A stretch of DNA of 64,000 nt, from NCBI GenBank assembly GCA_022823185.1, contig JAJDXQ010000040.1, forward strand, positions 1 to 64,000, written 5' to 3'. The notes beneath the pieces are model-generated. The model made no database searches. It saw nothing but the letters and a program-made list of their open reading frames with translations, and was not told the DNA's origin. The translations under genes and the position numbers were made by a program. Shown here one piece after another: positions 8,432 to 17,395 of the stretch (position 1 is the first letter of the stretch; each line of letters starts with the position of its first letter). The stretch comes from Caldilineaceae bacterium (GTDB lineage: Bacteria; Chloroflexota; Anaerolineae; Caldilineales; Caldilineaceae).

Positions 8432-9535
8432 ATGAAGAGAAAGAGATTTCTTTTGGCAGCTTTGGTATTGGCTCTCTCGGCGCTGTTGCTTGCGGCCTGC
8501 GAGACCCAGACTGTTGAAGTGGAGGTGACCCGCGTCGTGGACGTCACCGCGACGCCGAGAGCGGTTACATATCATGACGCAGCTGCGGTGGAAGCCCAAA
8601 CGGCGCCGCATCAGTGCCAGCCACTGGCGACGCTGCCCACTGAATTCTCGCAGCCGTGGCGGCTGGGATTCATCAATCCCAACCTGGCCCATCCGTTCTT
8701 TGGTGAATGGTCTGGCGCGATGAAGTCTGCGGCGGAGTTTTACGGGGTAGAGTTCTTCGAGTCGGACGCGGCCGGCGACTACGCAACCGAACCGGACCTG
8801 CTTGAAACGCTCTTACTGAACGATCTCAGCATCGTCGGCGCGCACGGGCCGAATGTCTATGAAGGGTTGGCGCTGCGGGCGCTCGATGAGGGCATTCAGT
8901 TTATTGGCATTGACAACGGCCCCAGTGAATACACGCCGATCGTCTACGGCATCCCTGACGGGATAGCGGGCATGCGCGGAGCGGAACTGCTGGTTGAGGG
9001 CGTCAGAAAGCGGATGGAAGATGACTGGGCCGGTCGAGAACTGTTCTTCATCGAGCTGACCCACGGCGGCATCCCCGCCTGCGTCACACGCACGGGGTCG
9101 GCGGCGTCCACCTTCCAGGAGGCAATGGGACTTGATGACGATCATGTCTTGCTGGCCGATCTGACCACGGGCCGTTCGGCGGAAGACATGGTAAACGATA
9201 CGATGACGGCGAATCCAGACGGCGTTTTCGCGATGATTCCCTGTTGGGACGGGCTGGGAATCGGCCCGTACAATGCTGTAGCCGAAGCGGGCAACGAAGC
9301 GGACGTCATGCTGGTGACGCTGGGCGGCGATGAGCCGCCGGCAAAGTTCCTGAAGACCCGCCCGATGGGCTACTACGGCTTTATCGAATTCCAGCCGTAC
9401 TGTGAGGGCTGGGGCTGGGTTGAGGTCGCGCTGGCGACGCTCGAGGGACTGCCGTTTGAGACGTATCAGGTGCGCAAGGCGATCACGCAGGAGACGGTCG
9501 ATCAGCGGTACGCGGAACTGTACGAATCCGAATAG
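8432..9535 (+). CDS. lipoprotein sugar-binding receptor of CUT2-type ABC transporter
   Basis: Extracytoplasmic substrate-binding protein, 367 aa, periplasmic-binding-protein type 1 fold (ribose/xylose-like). It has a lipoprotein signal peptide with lipobox LAAC (Cys23), followed by a Thr/Val-rich spacer of the kind common in Chloroflexota receptors (VEVEVTRVVDVTATP). The first lobe begins RLGFINPNLAHPFFGEWS-like, with a second lobe after FIELTHGGIPA. The ATG at 8432 is preceded by GGAGAGGAGAG. It is the first gene of a receptor-permease-permease-ATPase operon. The ligand is probably a pentose, hexose or similar sugar; specificity is not readable. Confidence 0.88.
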   Translation: MKRKRFLLAALVLALSALLLAACETQTVEVEVTRVVDVTATPRAVTYHDAAAVEAQTAPHQCQPLATLPTEFSQPWRLGFINPNLAHPFFGEWSGAMKSAAEFYGVEFFESDAAGDYATEPDLLETLLLNDLSIVGAHGPNVYEGLALRALDEGIQFIGIDNGPSEYTPIVYGIPDGIAGMRGAELLVEGVRKRMEDDWAGRELFFIELTHGGIPACVTRTGSAASTFQEAMGLDDDHVLLADLTTGRSAEDMVNDTMTANPDGVFAMIPCWDGLGIGPYNAVAEAGNEADVMLVTLGGDEPPAKFLKTRPMGYYGFIEFQPYCEGWGWVEVALATLEGLPFETYQVRKAITQETVDQRYAELYESE

Positions 9536-9562
9536 GCGCATAGAGAATTGACCGTTATTGGC

Positions 9563-9591
9563 GAGGGTGGGGCTTGTTGGGCCCCACCCTC
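9563..9591 (+). terminator. strong intercistronic hairpin after receptor gene
   Basis: Perfect 11-base stem GAGGGTGGGGC / GCCCCACCCTC with a 7-base loop, 27 bases after the receptor stop codon. No T-run follows, so partial termination or mRNA stabilisation giving excess receptor transcript is more likely than full termination. Confidence 0.65.
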
Positions 9592-9641
9592 TGTGTATTG
9601 GCACAGTTTCCGTTTCACAGAATTGGAGGTCGCAGGCGGGC

Positions 9642-10658
9642 ATGGCATCTGGTCGTCCGGCACAGCGGAATGGCTCACGGCAAGCGGGCAGCGCAAGCGG
9701 GAACCGGCGCAAGAAAATCGTGCAGTTCCTGCTCGACAATGGCCTGTTCATCGCCTTCGTGCTAGAGGTGCTGTTATTTGCTGTGGCCGCGCCTGATCTG
9801 TTCATTAGGACGAGAACGATGGAGGCGATCCTCCGTCTGAGCGGGCCGGCGGGCATCGTGCTGGCTTCGTATACGATCACCCTGATCTCTGGGCAGATCG
9901 ACTTGTCCACGGCCCAGGTTGGCGGCATGGCCTCTCTGATGTTTGCCGCGGTCTTTCAACTGCTGGAGTGGCCGCTGGGCGTTGCGCTGGCCTTAACCGT
10001 AGTCTTGACGATTGCGGTTGGGCTGCTTAGCAGCTATCTGATCCAGCAGGGCATACCCTCATTTGTTTCCACGCTGGCGGTCGGCGTCGTAAGCGGCGGC
10101 ATTGGTTATCTCATCATCAATCTGACAAATCAGCCGGGCATGATTCGGCTGGTCCGGCCCCCATTGCGGGACATCGCGAATTTCGAGATTCTTGGTGTCC
10201 CCTTCGTCATTCCACTCATGTTTGTCGCATACTTAATCGGATGGGTCGTCCTGAACCAGACGCGGTTTGGCGCGCACATCTATGCACTGGGAGGGAACCC
10301 GGCTGCGGCTGCGTTGAACGGGATCAACGCGGTTCGCATCGCCCGCATCGTCCTGGTGACGAATGCGGTGATCACAGGCATGGCGGGGATGCTGATTGCG
10401 GGCCGCCAGCTTGCCGCGCAACCTGGCGTTGAGGGACTCGGGCAATCTCTGACCGCGGCGCTGTTCGCCGGTGTCGCGCTTTCGGGGGGCAGCGGCAAGA
10501 TTGAGCGCACGCTGATCGGGCTTCTGTTCTTGTCCACACTGACGATAGGATTGGGCATTCTCAATGTGTCTGCGCCGGTGCGGCAGCTAATCAACGGGCT
10601 TGCCTTTGTATTTGCCATATTGTTGGACAGCATCAGACAGCAACTGGCGACGCGATAG
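9642..10658 (+). CDS. CUT2-family sugar ABC transporter permease (first)
   Basis: Inner-membrane permease, 338 aa, BPD_transp_2 fold (RbsC-like) with about eight to ten helices starting at residue 23. The family signatures GQIDLSTAQVGGMASLMFA (IDLS motif), GGNPAAAALNGINAVR (cytoplasmic coupling loop) and the C-terminal FAGVALSGGSGKIERTLIG are visible. The ATG at 9642 has GGAGGT 11 bases upstream; the frame is open to 9558 but that part overlaps the intercistronic hairpin. It pairs with the next permease to form a heterodimeric channel. Confidence 0.88.
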   Translation: MASGRPAQRNGSRQAGSASGNRRKKIVQFLLDNGLFIAFVLEVLLFAVAAPDLFIRTRTMEAILRLSGPAGIVLASYTITLISGQIDLSTAQVGGMASLMFAAVFQLLEWPLGVALALTVVLTIAVGLLSSYLIQQGIPSFVSTLAVGVVSGGIGYLIINLTNQPGMIRLVRPPLRDIANFEILGVPFVIPLMFVAYLIGWVVLNQTRFGAHIYALGGNPAAAALNGINAVRIARIVLVTNAVITGMAGMLIAGRQLAAQPGVEGLGQSLTAALFAGVALSGGSGKIERTLIGLLFLSTLTIGLGILNVSAPVRQLINGLAFVFAILLDSIRQQLATR

Positions 10659-10669
10659 GGAATCTGCAC

Positions 10670-11665
10670 GTGATAGGTAGGTTGACGCAAGGGGAACTGG
10701 GAATAAAGGGTCGACGGCGGGAACAGATTCTCTTTCTGATGGATAACGGCATCTACGTGGTCACGGTGTTGCTGTTCATTGGATTCGTATTCCTGGCCCC
10801 CTATTTTTTCACGACAAGGAATCTGGTCAACATCCTGATCAGCGCCTCGCTGGCCGGCATCGTTACAGCCGGGTACACGGTGGCCATTTTGGCGGGTCAG
10901 ATTGATACGTCGACACAGGGCGTCCTTGCGGTGGCGACTGTGACAACGGCACTCCTGTTTGAGGAGGCGGGGTTTTCGCTGCCCTTGACGGTCGTTTTTG
11001 CGCTTTTGGCCGGTATTGCCGCCGGACTGTTTAACGGACTCATCGTCGTGAACGGCAAAATCGTGGCGTTTGTGGCCACTCTGGCGACGCAGGGGGTGAT
11101 GCTGGCGATCGCGCTCTTTCTCAGCGGCGGGCAGACGATTACGATCGCGCGCGAAGGGTTACAGGAGGCCGTATTCATCCGCGTCTTTGGCATCCCTTCG
11201 TCGGTCTGGATCATGTTTCTCTGCTACATCATAGGTTGGGTGATGCTGACCCAGACGAAGTTGGGAGCCCACATTTACGCCACCGGAGCCGACTACCGCG
11301 CCTCGCTTCTGAGCGGTGTGCCGGTGGACAGGGTGATTCGCGTTGCGCTCGTCATATCTGCGCTGGCTGCGGCTCTGACGGCTGTGCTGGTGACGGCACG
11401 GGCAAAGCAGTCGGCTATGTTCGGGCTGGCGATCGCGGGCAGCGTTGATTTTGTCACCGCCCTGACCGCGGTCCTGTTGGGGGGGTTCAGCCTCTTTGGC
11501 GGCGTCGGTCGGATCGAACGCAATCTCGTGGCGGTCCTGTTCCTGACGATTCTGGGGAACGGCCTGCAGCTGATGGATGTGGCAACCGGAATCATACTGA
11601 TCGTACGCGGATTTGCGCTTGTTTTCGCCGTGATTCTCAGCGTGCTGCGGGCGCGCATGACCTAA
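10670..11665 (+). CDS. CUT2-family sugar ABC transporter permease (second)
   Basis: Second RbsC-like permease, 331 aa, starting at a GTG (10670) 11 bases after the first permease. It has the same layout: a short cytoplasmic N-terminus, IDTSTQGVLAVATV in place of the IDLS motif, GADYRASLLSGVPVDRVIR as coupling loop, and LLGGFSLFGGVGRIERNLV near the C-terminus. The two permeases are clearly paralogous but divergent, as expected for a heterodimer. The start is uncertain by a few codons because no ATG is available before the first helix. Confidence 0.87.
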   Translation: MIGRLTQGELGIKGRRREQILFLMDNGIYVVTVLLFIGFVFLAPYFFTTRNLVNILISASLAGIVTAGYTVAILAGQIDTSTQGVLAVATVTTALLFEEAGFSLPLTVVFALLAGIAAGLFNGLIVVNGKIVAFVATLATQGVMLAIALFLSGGQTITIAREGLQEAVFIRVFGIPSSVWIMFLCYIIGWVMLTQTKLGAHIYATGADYRASLLSGVPVDRVIRVALVISALAAALTAVLVTARAKQSAMFGLAIAGSVDFVTALTAVLLGGFSLFGGVGRIERNLVAVLFLTILGNGLQLMDVATGIILIVRGFALVFAVILSVLRARMT

Positions 11666-11698
11666 GCCCAGTGTCCGGCATCGACTACGGAGCATCGA

Positions 11699-12448
11699 AT
11701 GGCGAGTGATGAAGTGATCCTGGAAACGATAGACCTGGACAAATCGTTCGGCGCCGTACATGCGGTTCGGTCGGTAAGCTGGAGAGTCTTTCAAGGGCGG
11801 GTCAATGCCCTGGTGGGCGATAACGGCGCGGGAAAGTCCACTCTGATCAAGCTAATCAGCGGGGCGCTGCAGCCGAACAGCGGGGGATTTCGCGTGCGGG
11901 GACAGGAGACCCGGATTGGCGGGCCGGGGGGCGCGTTTGGACTGGGCATTGCTGCCGTATATCAGGACCTGGCGCTTGTGGAAAACCGGGACGTGGTGAT
12001 GAACATGTTTCTGGGAAGTGAGCTGACAAGAGGGCCGGGGGCGATTTTTCTGGACCACAAAGGCATGCTGCAGCAGGCGCACCAGGTGCTGGACGACATT
12101 CACGCCCGCATTCCCAATGTGCGCGAGATGGTGCGGAATTTGTCAGGAGGGCAACGTCAGGCGGTGGCGGTCGGTCGGGCGCTGATACGCGGCGGCGAGA
12201 TCATCATAATGGACGAGCCGACGGCGGCGCTGGGCGTTGAGCAGACGCAGGAAGTGCTGCAACTCATCGATACGCTGCGAGAGCAAGGTAAGACGATAAT
12301 ACTTATTAGTCACAACATACAGCAGGTCTTTGAGATAGCTGACTATATTTCGGTCATGTTCCATGGCGAACTGTTGGGGACGCGTTCCAGGGACGAGGCG
12401 ACGGAGGCAGAAGTCGTGGCCATGATTATGGGCAGACGCTCGCCTTAA
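11699..12448 (+). CDS. single-domain ATPase of CUT2-type sugar transporter (FrcA-like)
   Basis: Cytosolic ABC ATPase, 249 aa, energising the two upstream permeases. Walker A is GDNGAGKST, signature LSGGQRQAVAVGRAL and Walker B IIIMDEPTAALG, followed by the H-loop ILISHN. Most CUT2 importers use a fused double ATPase of about 500 aa; this is one domain, as in FrcA-type systems, so it must homodimerise. The ATG at 11699 follows the permease by 33 bases. An FtsX-like permease starts 7 bases downstream. Confidence 0.9.
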   Translation: MASDEVILETIDLDKSFGAVHAVRSVSWRVFQGRVNALVGDNGAGKSTLIKLISGALQPNSGGFRVRGQETRIGGPGGAFGLGIAAVYQDLALVENRDVVMNMFLGSELTRGPGAIFLDHKGMLQQAHQVLDDIHARIPNVREMVRNLSGGQRQAVAVGRALIRGGEIIIMDEPTAALGVEQTQEVLQLIDTLREQGKTIILISHNIQQVFEIADYISVMFHGELLGTRSRDEATEAEVVAMIMGRRSP

Positions 12449-12455
12449 CCGCGAA

Positions 12456-15425
12456 ATGTTGAGGCGGATTCGGGCACAGTTGGCGAAGACAATCAGCCCG
12501 GCTTTCAGTCCGGTCTTGCTTGCCGCCAAGCGACTTAGGGCAGAGGCCTGGCTGGCAGCTGCGATCGCGGTGGGACTGCTGGCCGCTGTCGCATTTGCCA
12601 CGAGCATTCCGACCTACAGCAATGCTGTCTACGTCCGTCTCCTGAGAAAGGAGTTGCACGAAAAGACCAAGAACTATCCTCCTTTCGCGTTCATGTTTCA
12701 CTATCTGGGCTCAAAACATGGATACGCCGAATGGGATGAGGTCCGGTCGGTCGATTCCTTTTTGACAAGACAGGCGGCGGGCGATCTAGGCCTGCCCCGT
12801 ATCGTAGATGTCCGGTTCTTCCAGACAGTCCCCCTTACCATTTTTCCCCAGGACCCCGAAACCAAGGCGGTTGCACACGCCTCCTCAGCTGAGCTCAGTT
12901 TTGCCTTCCAAAGCGGGCTCGCGCCGAAGATCTCGATATTGGAGGGCCGGTTGCCCGCCAGTTCAGGGCTGTTTTCGGACCGGTCCGCGCCGGTTGAGGT
13001 CCTCATCAATAACACACTTGCGCAACAAATGGGGTGGCAGGTCGGCGAGACCTTCATCGCGCTCTCAAAGGAGTCCGAAAACTCCGAGGCGCCTCCCAGC
13101 CAGATTCCAATTGAGGTTGTCGGAGTGTGGCAGATGCGGGACCGGCACGACGAGTACTGGTTCTACAACCCTTTTGCGCTCATCAGGAATCAGCTGCTTG
13201 TATCAGAGGAGGCGTTTTCCAGGCAAATCGGCGCTGCAGTGAGAGGGGAGATTGCGGTGGGGGCCTGGTACATGGTGCTGGACGGCGAATCATTCGAGGT
13301 GAGGGAGGCGGGCGCGTTTCTCGAGAGACTGCGGCGTGTGGACCAAAGGGCCGGCGCGCTGCTTCCGGGTACCTCCTTGCTCGTTGCGCCAAGCAGCTCC
13401 GGTCTACAGCGCTATCAGCGGGCGGCACAGGCGATGACGCAGTCGCTGTTTGTAATTGCGCTGCCGATCTTTGGTACGATCATCGGCTATCTGTGGCTGG
13501 TTGCGGGCATTTACGTGGAACGCAGGCGGGCTGAGATTTCACTCCTGCGCAGCCGCGGCGCCTCTGCGGGACAGATTGCGGCCATGGTACTGTTGGAGGC
13601 AATCGTTCTGGGGGCCATCGCCTGGGCAGGGGGCCTGCCTGCAGGAAGCATAGCCGCAGAGATTATCGACAGGACTCAGGGGTTTCTGGAGTTCGGCGGC
13701 AGGGCGGGTTCACCTATGACGATCACGCCCTCGGTAGAACGAATTGCCATCATCACGGTCGCGCTGGCCCTGCTCTTCATTCTGTTTCCCACGTTGGGCG
13801 CGACGCGCCACACGCTGGCGTCCTACCGAAGGGAGAGGGCCCGCGGGCGCTGGAGATGGCGAAGCGGAATCGGTCTTGACGCGCTCATTCTGCTGGCCGC
13901 CGCGTACGGACTCTACAGGCTGCGCAGCGAAGGCGGCATCGGCGCGTTCGGCGCGGACAGTCCTGTCGCAGACGGGCCCGTGCTTGATCCTCTACTCTTT
14001 GTCACACCGGTGCTTTGGCTCCTTGGCTTCGCGTTGCTGAGTGTTCGGGCGCTCACGCCCATCATGTTCATGACTGCCTGGGTTTCCCGGCGGTTGGAGG
14101 GGCTGGGACTCCTGCTTGCAGTTCGCAGGCTGGCGCGATCTTCCGGTGTCTACCGCATCCCTCTGCTCTTGCTCATACTGACGCTTGGCCTGGCGGTGTT
14201 CACGGCCTCGCTGGCGCAGACAATGGGCGATCAGATTGCCGCCGAAATTCGCTATCGAATCGGCGCGGATATGCGCTTGAAGGAGGTGGGAGAGACGATT
14301 GAGATCGATCCGCTCGGGATATCGGCCAGTACGAACTCTGAAGGAACTGAGACAGAATCGATGGTTCAGGAGTCTGACTCAGCTGAAGGGTATACACCAT
14401 GGTCTTTTCTCCCTGTGGAGGAACACGGCGAAGCGCCTGGTGTGCAGGCTGTGACAAGGGTGGGGCGATACAGGGCGCTGGCAGAGGTCGCTCAGTGGAA
14501 GGAGGAGGGACATTTCATCGGAATCGACCGGGCTGAGTTTCCTGACGTCGTCTTCTGGCGGCGGGACTTTGCCGGCAACAGCCTGGGCACGTTGATGAAC
14601 GCACTAGCTCTCAATCCTAATGGCGTGCTGGTACCGAATTCCTTCCTGCGACAAATGGTCTTGAAACAGGGAGACGCCTTGCGCGTCACAGTATCAATTC
14701 CGGAGCAACGCAAAGAGTTGACATGGGTGGAGGCGCCGATCGATTTTCAGATAGTCGGCAGTTTCGACCGATTCCCGTCCTGGGAGCCTGAGCAAGGACC
14801 GTTCATTGTAGGCAACTTGGACTATGTCTTTGAACGGGCGGGCGGGCAGTTCCCGTTTGACGTCTGGCTGCGAACCGATCCGAACCCGGACTATCATCTG
14901 ATTGAGAACGACTTGAAAGATAGAGGATTTCGCATTCTCGGTTGGGAAGCGCCAGGGCCGTGGGTTCTGCAGGCGCTGAGGAGGCCGGAGTACCAGGGCG
15001 TGGTAGGGTTGCTCTCGATAGGGTTTCTGGCTTGCGCCCTGCTGACCATATTGGGCTTCATTCTGTTCACGGCATCGTCGTTTCGGGAACGGGCGATCGA
15101 GACCGGTGTTCTGCGCGCGCTTGGATGCAGTCAGAGAGAGGTTATCTCCTTTATGGGCTGGGAGTTGATCGTACTCCTCTCCTTTGGGCTGGCGGCGGGA
15201 ACGGGAATCGGAATTTGGACAAGCGGCGCCTTCATTCCTCTCTTGCAGGATGGAATTGATCCCATGCCGATACTATTGCCGTCTGCTCCTCAGATCGCGT
15301 GGCCCAGAGTCTATCAGGTCTATCTGTTGCTTAGTGTGTTGTACTTGGGTTCAACCGCTCTTCTGACGGTAGCCCTTATGCGGTCGCGCGTCACGCATGC
15401 AATCAAGATGGGTGAAACCGTATGA
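12456..15425 (+). CDS. large FtsX/MacB-like ABC permease, orphan
   Basis: A 989-aa membrane protein with the layout of duplicated FtsX-type permeases: helix 1 (about 28-48), a large extracytoplasmic domain (about 50-320), helices near 330-355, 375-400 and 425-450, more helices to about 590, a second extracytoplasmic domain (about 600-830), and a final FtsX block with helices near 850, 905 and 950. The FtsX-like features RRRAEISLLRSRGAS and ERAIETGVLRALGCSQREV are clear. Such proteins normally work with a MacB/LolD-type ATPase to move lipoproteins or lipids or act mechanically. None is adjacent here; the only neighbouring ATPase is the sugar-type one 7 bases upstream. Confidence 0.82.
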   Translation: MLRRIRAQLAKTISPAFSPVLLAAKRLRAEAWLAAAIAVGLLAAVAFATSIPTYSNAVYVRLLRKELHEKTKNYPPFAFMFHYLGSKHGYAEWDEVRSVDSFLTRQAAGDLGLPRIVDVRFFQTVPLTIFPQDPETKAVAHASSAELSFAFQSGLAPKISILEGRLPASSGLFSDRSAPVEVLINNTLAQQMGWQVGETFIALSKESENSEAPPSQIPIEVVGVWQMRDRHDEYWFYNPFALIRNQLLVSEEAFSRQIGAAVRGEIAVGAWYMVLDGESFEVREAGAFLERLRRVDQRAGALLPGTSLLVAPSSSGLQRYQRAAQAMTQSLFVIALPIFGTIIGYLWLVAGIYVERRRAEISLLRSRGASAGQIAAMVLLEAIVLGAIAWAGGLPAGSIAAEIIDRTQGFLEFGGRAGSPMTITPSVERIAIITVALALLFILFPTLGATRHTLASYRRERARGRWRWRSGIGLDALILLAAAYGLYRLRSEGGIGAFGADSPVADGPVLDPLLFVTPVLWLLGFALLSVRALTPIMFMTAWVSRRLEGLGLLLAVRRLARSSGVYRIPLLLLILTLGLAVFTASLAQTMGDQIAAEIRYRIGADMRLKEVGETIEIDPLGISASTNSEGTETESMVQESDSAEGYTPWSFLPVEEHGEAPGVQAVTRVGRYRALAEVAQWKEEGHFIGIDRAEFPDVVFWRRDFAGNSLGTLMNALALNPNGVLVPNSFLRQMVLKQGDALRVTVSIPEQRKELTWVEAPIDFQIVGSFDRFPSWEPEQGPFIVGNLDYVFERAGGQFPFDVWLRTDPNPDYHLIENDLKDRGFRILGWEAPGPWVLQALRRPEYQGVVGLLSIGFLACALLTILGFILFTASSFRERAIETGVLRALGCSQREVISFMGWELIVLLSFGLAAGTGIGIWTSGAFIPLLQDGIDPMPILLPSAPQIAWPRVYQVYLLLSVLYLGSTALLTVALMRSRVTHAIKMGETV

Positions 15426-15543
15426 CGTTTGGACAGGACAGAGGCAGGCACTGGAGATGTGGACCTCAGAGTCTTGGACCTAATACCTGGGGAAAATGGT
15501 TGCAAGCAATACCAATGAGATATGACAAACGGGTTTAACTGCA

Positions 15544-16542
15544 ATGGATGAGATTGTCATTCAAACGCCCGCTCGCCTTCACTTCGGGCTGCTGGACCTG
15601 CACGGCGGGCTTGGACGGATTGACGGCGGCATTGGTCTCGCCCTGGAGCAGCCCAGGACGGTCATTTCAGCAAGGCGAAGGCAGGGATGCGGGGCAACCT
15701 GCCCGATGGAGCCTGAATTCAGAGAACGGCTTGAGGCGTCGGTGCGCGATGTGTGCGACCACTACGCTCTTCCGGGCGCGTCGGTCGAAGTCAGAGAACG
15801 GGCAAGGCCCCACTCGGGTCTGGGCAGCGCATCGCAAACGCTAATCGGCGCGGGCATGGCGGTGTGCGCCTTATATGGCCTGCATCCTGGTTCCAGAGAA
15901 ATTGCCGCAGTTGTCGGACGAGGCGGAACGTCAGGAATTGGAGTCGCCGCAATCCAGTCGGGAGGCTTCATTTTGGATGGGGGCCACCGCTTTCGCCGGG
16001 GCGAAGGGAGCAAGTCCGGTTACTCGCCCTCCTCTGCGTCAGTTGGCGCGCCTCCGCCGCCCGTTCTGGCCCGGTATGACTTCCCGGACTGGGACGTGCT
16101 GATCGTCATCCCGCGGGGGGAAGGCGCGAGCGGCGACCGCGAGCGGGACCTGTTCGAGGAAGCCTGTCCTGTGCCGGCCAGGGATGTTGAGAAGATGTGC
16201 CGGATTCTCCTGACGCAGATTCTCCCGGCTGTGCTGGAGGAGGACCTGGAGAGTTTCGGCGCGGCGATGGAGGCATACCAGGGCTACGGTTTCAAAGTGT
16301 TTGAGGCTGCGACGCAAGGGCCTCTCATCGCGGCGTGCGCAGGCTTTCTGCGGCAAAACGGCGGCGTGGGTGTGGGCATGAGCAGCTGGGGCCCAACGCT
16401 TTACGCATTTGGCCGGGATCTCTCGCGTCTGCGCGTCAAGGCGGGCAGGTGGCTGTCGTCCAATGGCGGGGGCGAAGTCTTCTTGACAAAGGCGAACAAT
16501 GAGGGATTCAAGTGGCGTTCCCCTGCAGCAGACGGCCCATAA
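15544..16542 (+). CDS. beta-RFAP synthase family (GHMP superfamily) protein
   Basis: A 332-aa GHMP-fold protein resembling beta-ribofuranosylaminobenzene 5'-phosphate synthase, the first committed enzyme of tetrahydromethanopterin synthesis (PRPP plus an aminobenzoate or hydroxybenzoate). Diagnostic features are the N-terminus TPARLHFGLLDLHG, the GHMP loop HSGLGSASQT (about residue 89), and GRGGTSGIGVAAIQSGGFI (about 123). Archaeal members have GLGSGTQ; here it is GLGSASQ. A related sugar- or phospho-kinase role is possible. It is followed after 148 bases by a TrpF-like gene on the same strand. No other methanopterin genes are present in the window. Confidence 0.78.
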   Translation: MDEIVIQTPARLHFGLLDLHGGLGRIDGGIGLALEQPRTVISARRRQGCGATCPMEPEFRERLEASVRDVCDHYALPGASVEVRERARPHSGLGSASQTLIGAGMAVCALYGLHPGSREIAAVVGRGGTSGIGVAAIQSGGFILDGGHRFRRGEGSKSGYSPSSASVGAPPPPVLARYDFPDWDVLIVIPRGEGASGDRERDLFEEACPVPARDVEKMCRILLTQILPAVLEEDLESFGAAMEAYQGYGFKVFEAATQGPLIAACAGFLRQNGGVGVGMSSWGPTLYAFGRDLSRLRVKAGRWLSSNGGGEVFLTKANNEGFKWRSPAADGP

Positions 16543-16566
16543 ACGTCCGACCTTGAAGGGACGTTT
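16541..16566 (+). terminator. hairpin after the GHMP gene
   Basis: Perfect 8-base stem AAACGTCC / GGACGTTT beginning at the stop codon of the RFAP-synthase-like gene, 10-base loop. The T-run is only three bases, so a weak terminator or attenuator. Confidence 0.4.
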
Positions 16567-16690
16567 GTGAGAGCGAGGCGGTCTGCAAGGATGCATCACA
16601 CGCGGTCCCGGGCCATACAGGCGGGGACGGCTGGCGACTGAAGCAGGCGAAGTCCGGGTCGGGAGGGAGTTTTCCAAATCGGGGGTGAGG

Positions 16691-17371
16691 ATGACCGTTC
16701 TCAAGCTGTGCGGCACGACGAGCGCTGGTGACGCGCGCATGGCCAGAGGCGCCGACTACTGCGGCATTCTGGTTGGCGTCGAATGGTCGGAAAGAAGCCT
16801 GACGCTGGAGGAGGCCGTCGCAGTTGCGCAGGCGTCGGAGGCCCTCAACGTCATCCTGCTTTGCAACCCTGGCGCCGATTTTGCAGTTGAGGTGGTTGAA
16901 CGGCTGCGTCCGCACGCTTTGCAGCTTCTGTGTCAAGAACCGCCGGCGCTTCTCTCAGAATTGAAGGAAGTCCTGAACTGCGAGATCTGGAAAACGGTTA
17001 ATCTTCCGGGGGTGGAGGGCCAGGCAACGCCAGAGGAGTACGCGTGCGCAGGCGCGGACGCGCTACTCGTCGATTCGGTTGACGCGAGCGAGGGCTTCCA
17101 GCGGCTGGGGGGCACAGGAAAATTGGGGGACTGGGCCGCGGCAATCGAACTGAAAGACAGGATAGACGTCCCACTTTTTCTGGCGGGCGGCATCGGGCCA
17201 GACAACATTGTCGACGCGGTTCGGAGTGTGCGGCCCGACGGCATCGACCTGTGCAGCGGGGTCGAAGCGCAGCGGGGCATTCGGGATCGGAGGAAGGTGG
17301 ATCTGCTGCTTCGAAGGTTTCGGGACGCTGTCGAACAGTTCGACGACCGGCCTTCCGACCAGGACGGCTGA
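16691..17371 (+). CDS. divergent phosphoribosylanthranilate isomerase (TrpF) homologue
   Basis: A 226-aa TIM barrel related to TrpF, which isomerises N-(5-phosphoribosyl)anthranilate. It keeps the N-terminal KLCGTT (catalytic Cys of KICG), the catalytic Asp region ALLVDSVD, GGTGKLGDWA and the phosphate-binding end LAGGIGPDNI...SGVEAQRGI. It departs from TrpF at the usual KSPR loop (VEWSERS here) and at the conserved QLHG, where it reads LQLLCQE and lacks the His. No other trp genes are near. A GTG two codons upstream is an alternative start. The neighbour is an RFAP-synthase-family protein, so a substrate other than tryptophan intermediates is plausible. Confidence 0.75.
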   Translation: MTVLKLCGTTSAGDARMARGADYCGILVGVEWSERSLTLEEAVAVAQASEALNVILLCNPGADFAVEVVERLRPHALQLLCQEPPALLSELKEVLNCEIWKTVNLPGVEGQATPEEYACAGADALLVDSVDASEGFQRLGGTGKLGDWAAAIELKDRIDVPLFLAGGIGPDNIVDAVRSVRPDGIDLCSGVEAQRGIRDRRKVDLLLRRFRDAVEQFDDRPSDQDG

Positions 17372-17395
17372 TGAATGGAAGGAGAGAGGGGACGG

